Shown here: in pieces, positions 59,901-64,000 of the stretch
How the letters are laid out: each line of letters opens with the position of its first letter
How positions within the stretch are numbered: position 1 is the stretch's first letter
From: Phoebastria nigripes
Lineage: Eukaryota; Chordata; Aves; Procellariiformes; Diomedeidae
Assembly: GCA_035582835.1 (NCBI GenBank)
Contig: JAYKAV010001000.1
Location: 3,326,856-3,390,855 of the forward strand
Length of the DNA: 64,000 nucleotides
Reading direction: 5' to 3'
Notes under the pieces: model-generated
Databases searched by the model: none
Seen by the model: only the letters and a program-made list of their open reading frames with translations
Told to the model about the DNA's origin: nothing
Position numbers and translations under genes: made by a program

Positions 59901-61237
59901 CAGTGAATAAAACAGCATTTAGCACATGCTGTCTGAATATCTCAGTGTCTAATTTTAAATATGTTTTTCACTGCCATCGTTGTGTCTCTGTTTTTGCAGT
60001 AGCTTAAATGAGGTCAAAGATTTTGTGCCTACAATGCAGGCTAATGTATCCGAGTAATCTAGTCAGCAATGTAATACAGGATTTAGGGGTCTTGAATCCC
60101 CACTTTGCCTCCAGGTGTCCATTGGTTTAAAAAAAAAAAAAAAGGCAAAACTGAAAGCTGTATTATTGGCTGAGTGCACATTTTAGCAGGCTCCTGATCT
60201 ATTTATTGTATGTGACCTGGCTGTCTGTTGGAGCTATGGAGATCCTCTGAGTGCTTCAGGAAACCAATTGGAGAAAATGTGAGGCATTCTGCTAGTATTA
60301 GACAGATGCAGGTGCAGTATTATGCAGAGATCTGTGCAGTGTTTTCTTAGAAGGAAGCAGTGTTTGCTCCAGCACACTAGCCCATGTGAGGTTGTTGCTT
60401 TGTCTCTGCTCCCTCCATTTGCAGATGCCCCATTGGAACCATGCTTTGTGAGGGATAGCGTGAGCAAGAGAAAGCTTGTTTCGTTTGGCTCACCAAGAGA
60501 AGGCTGGTGTTTGCACCACCTTTCTTTTTGAAGCACAGAATCCTTGATTATCCTTTTATGTATTTTTGAGGTGATGTAATCCCTGTGCTGTTGTTTTTCT
60601 ATATATGAATAGCACTTTGAAAAAAATCATTGTTTCTAGAAGTGGGATAAGGTATCACTTTAAGATCTTTGCAAGATCTCTCTATTTGGAGGTTTAAATT
60701 TAGAAACCTGTGCTGTCATTTTAAAAAAAAAAAAAGTTGCTTTTCATCTGCTTTCCCTCTGGCTCCCAGGAGTCAGTCTCAACGTAGCAGACACTGCATT
60801 GCTATTTCCTTTTTAAATCTAGGGCAGCAAAGCTATGACACTTTTCAAAGTCCTGATGTCCTTGTTAATATTTCTTTTTACTGTGAGTGAAGGTAAAGCT
60901 TACGCAGGAAGTGTCCTAGTTTCCAGTTCCTAATTCTAGCAGAAAAACTTTAGAAAGCAGAAGTTTGACAGCTTCTTGTATTGATATATATTAAATCATG
61001 TATATTGTAGTATGTAAAAGCTTTGTGCAAGATGGAGGAGATAAAATGCAAAAATATGACAGTTTATGATCCATTTGTAAAATATTCTACTGCTACTTTT
61101 GAAAGAATTTCAAACCTTTCACAGTCATTTAACTGAGATGCATCTGTCTGGTACATGAGCACTAGAAACCTTTTAATGGCTCTCCAGTACCAGAAAGACA
61201 TTGACATATTAGTGGCCTTTTTCTGAATTAACTCTAA
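44963..61237. other. Intergenic region, no gene recognised
   Basis: About 16 kb of AT-rich, mostly single-copy-looking DNA without a plausible coding exon or RNA gene. An A run lies at 52002-52022, a GC-richer patch at about 52840-53090, and a T/G low-complexity run with two N at about 59262-59325. Segments near 45790-46070 and 56400-56580 are free of simple repeats and carry transcription-factor-like motifs (octamer ATTTGCAT near 56508, E-box CAGATGG near 45891), so they are candidates for conserved enhancers. Confidence 0.5.
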
Positions 61238-61622
61238 GATAACCAGGGGGTTGAAGTACCTGATACACAAGGAGAGGCTGAGAGAACTGGGTTATTTGAA
61301 CCTGAAGAAGGGGAAACCTTATTGCTCTCTACATCTATTTAATGGGAAGGTATAGAAAAGACAGAGGGTGACTCTTCTCAGGGGGTATACAGCTATAGGG
61401 TGAGAGACAATAGATGCAAACTGGAACACAGGAAATTACAATTACATATGAAGAGAAATGTATTCATTGTGAGGGTGATCAAACCTCACAGGTGCCCAGA
61501 GAAGTCATGGGATCTTTTGTCCTTGGAGAACAGGGCAGGAAAAAGCCCTGTTCCACCAGATCTACTTGCACCTGCTTTGAGCAGGGGGTTGGACTTAAGT
61601 TGTTCTGTATTTCTATGACTGA
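61238..61622 (+). mobile_element. CR1 LINE 3' end, plus strand
   Basis: Starts in AAGGAGAGGCTGAGAGAACT and continues with ATTGCTCTCTACATC, a tract like CAAACTGGAACACAGGAAA, GGTGCCCAGAGAAGTCATGG, TCCTTGGAGAACAGGGCAGG and GAGCAGGGGGTTGGACT. This is the order found in the last ORF2 codons and 3'UTR of CR1. The end TTCTGTATTTCTATGACT corresponds to the degenerate terminal TTCTATGA repeats. Only the 3' end is present, so it is inactive. Confidence 0.85.
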
Positions 61623-64000
61623 GCAAAGCTACTACATTTGATGCTGGTTTTGCCACAAGAATAGGGCAGTATGTCTTTCATATAAAAAGCTTAATTATTT
61701 TTATAGTTTCTCTGAAAATGGGGGATTCCAGATGTACTGGCCATTGATCACACTCCCTTGTCCTCTCCCTTCTTCTCTGTACTCATGCAGNATTAATAGA
61801 AATTGGACAAATAATACAGGAACAAATGACAGGCTAATACCATAATGCTTTTGCAAGGGGTTTCACGTGGCCAGCCGAGCGTGTTAAAACCCTATTTGTG
61901 TGTGACTTTTGGTCCATGGTGAGGAACAGTGGGGTCATCAATGGCAGTGTTTTGAATTCAGCAGAGGAAAGGCCCAATGAGGTTTGAGTTTTTAACCACT
62001 GATGATAGGAATGTGTGCCTCGCACATAAATTCCTACTTTCTGCTGTTTCCTATTGCCCAATGAAAATCTCTCACAAATATAAATATGCACATACACACT
62101 TTTTTCCCAAATTTAATCTCAACAATGTTTTGAGCTGCTGCAGCAGAGAGTTAATTCAGAAAATGAAAGTGAATACAAAGGAAATAAAATTCTACATTCT
62201 GATCCCTGTGCTCCTAGTTTTATCTACCATCCAGTCAAAACCAGTTGCCCCCACTACTGCTGTGAGAAGCAAAGCTGGGATAATGGTAGTCCTTCCCCAT
62301 TGACTGCAGTTCTTAGTGTGTTTACAACTCACGCTAGAGGGAAAAAGTTTTGCAAAAGTCTATGCCATTATAGCTATTGCTTTCTGAAATGAAAGGTTAA
62401 GGGCTCTTACTTTCTTCCTATAAATCACTCCTTTTAACTCTTCTCCAGCATAATTGTTTTCTTTACCTTTTCTACCACTCAGCAGTAGGGAAAGTTTTGG
62501 ACAGTATCTGCAAGCCTTCTGGAAAATCAGCAAATTCTACAAAAATGTTTTTACTGGAAACTGAAAGTATAAAATGTTCAATGAACTTCAAAGGATCATC
62601 CACAAAAACATATACATAACTGCCATGTATCTAAAAATGCAAAAAAAAAAAAAGTGTTGTATCAGTGCTACATTTGAAAAGGGGAATTTTCAACTCAAAA
62701 ATTCTTTTTATTTACTTTTTTATTAGATTGGGATAACATTTTCAAAGCTGTTTCACTAACACAGGATATTAAATCTGGAAATAGGAACTAAGTAATCGGG
62801 AGGCTAAATTTCACTGTTTAGAAAAAAAAAAAAGTTATTTGAAGAAAACTGAGTGGCTCCTGGAAGAAAGTTTCTTTATGCATAGTGGGGACACTTTTAT
62901 TATGGGATAAATGCTGTTTTCCTACATGTTCACTGACCTTGGTGGGACTGCAAGAGTGCTACTGAATTCTTCAGGAGATTATTTTATTGTTATATTGATG
63001 TTATCCATAAGAGCTGTATATATAAAAGGTTAGATTCTAACATCTGTACTGTGATTATTCTCTGTCCTTATCTATGTAAGTTAGGAAGTCAATATGGGGG
63101 TAGAAACAGGAGGAGGAGGAAAGGGTCATCATTTCAGAGTATAGCAGGTATTTAGAAGATGGCAATAGTATTAAAAATGAGAGTGCAAGAAACAGAGCAG
63201 AACGCCTGCCTTTGAAGGAATAGNATCTACACGGCACGCTGCAGTTTTTTGTTTTTTAAAACTAACATGTCAGAGTACTAGCAGTGGGGGAAAAAAGAAA
63301 TGGAGGCAGTCTGGGGAATTTTGTCTTTCTGCAGTACACTTTCAAAATAGAGATGAAAACATTGCTGAGTTCCACAAACCAAATACACTCCTGCTAAATC
63401 AGCAGAATTGCATCATGATCTAGTCATCCCTGCAATTTGGACTACATAACATTGAGTTCAAGGTGCTCATATATCAGGGAATAGATATGTCACCCTTGGA
63501 AGATACTGGCATGTCAGCTAGTTTGCTTCAGGGTCACAAGTTGACATGGAACACTATTTGGAAGGCCTTCCTTTGGCAAACTCCCTCCTGAGTATGGGAG
63601 TTCAAGAGGAAATATTAATAAATGCATATACTAGAGAGGGCAGGGCATACTCTGCTGTTCCACAAAATAAGAAATAAAGGGGGATCTATCAATTGCTGAG
63701 AAAGCACGTTTTGGGAGACTTCACTTTTGATGTTTTCATTTCTGCNCATAGTAGGATACAAAGATTAATTCTAGACACCTTGCCAAAATTACATATATGT
63801 GCTTTAGAAAGCATATGCTACTACAGAGGCTAATCATAGTATATAACTCTATGCAATGTTATATACCACTTTAGGCATCATATAAATAATGCTTCCTTTA
63901 AGCAAAACTTACTGATATTCGTTGGAACATATGCTGAGGAGAAAGGATGTGGCTGAAATAGAAGTTTTAAGGTTCTGAAGGTAAAATTTATAGAGTAGGA
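61623..64000. other. Intergenic region, no gene recognised
   Basis: AT-rich non-coding sequence with A runs at 62641-62653 and 62822-62833, and N at 61791, 63223 and 63746. No gene feature recognised up to the window end. Confidence 0.5.

Overview
The window is avian nuclear DNA. It has vertebrate intron/exon structure, a CpG-island promoter, truncated CR1 LINEs and solo LTRs of a bird endogenous-retrovirus family, and the one protein it encodes is a clear orthologue of vertebrate N4BP1. The species cannot be named; the LTR type and the scattered single N bases fit a draft assembly of a neoavian bird, perhaps a songbird. Orthology would place the locus on the counterpart of chicken chromosome 11 and human 16q12.

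Positions 1-900 are non-coding flank. Positions about 900-1770 are a CpG island with the promoter, 5'UTR and exon 1 of N4BP1. The gene runs on the + strand to the stop codon at 21466. It has seven coding exons, all bounded by GT-AG introns, giving a predicted 934-residue protein. Domains in order are KH-like, UBA-like, NYN ribonuclease and CoCUN ubiquitin/NEDD8-binding. Intron 2 (8.3 kb) holds two solo LTRs of one ERV family in opposite orientation; one has landed in what looks like the end of an old hAT-type DNA transposon. The 3'UTR starts at 21467 and could end at any of several poly(A) signals between 21.6 and 24.8 kb.

From about 25 kb to the end I found no convincing protein-coding gene. 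That 39 kb is AT-rich and holds a truncated minus-strand CR1 (37.35-38.24 kb), a plus-strand CR1 3' end (61.24-61.62 kb), a MIR-like ancient SINE fragment (25.9-26.0 kb), a 60-base poly(A) run, a 98-bp tandem duplication next to an N, other A/T-rich runs and a 246-bp assembly gap. Some repeat-poor stretches could be conserved enhancers, which only alignment can decide.

No undescribed multi-gene system is visible. The best observations concern N4BP1, an interferon-linked antiviral RNase and inflammatory brake. They are probable conserved caspase-8 and MALT1 cleavage sites in its linker, an ISRE-like motif just inside intron 1, a 12-codon uORF whose stop overlaps the main AUG, two SUMO-interaction-like motifs, and the inverted ERV LTR pair inside its large intron.
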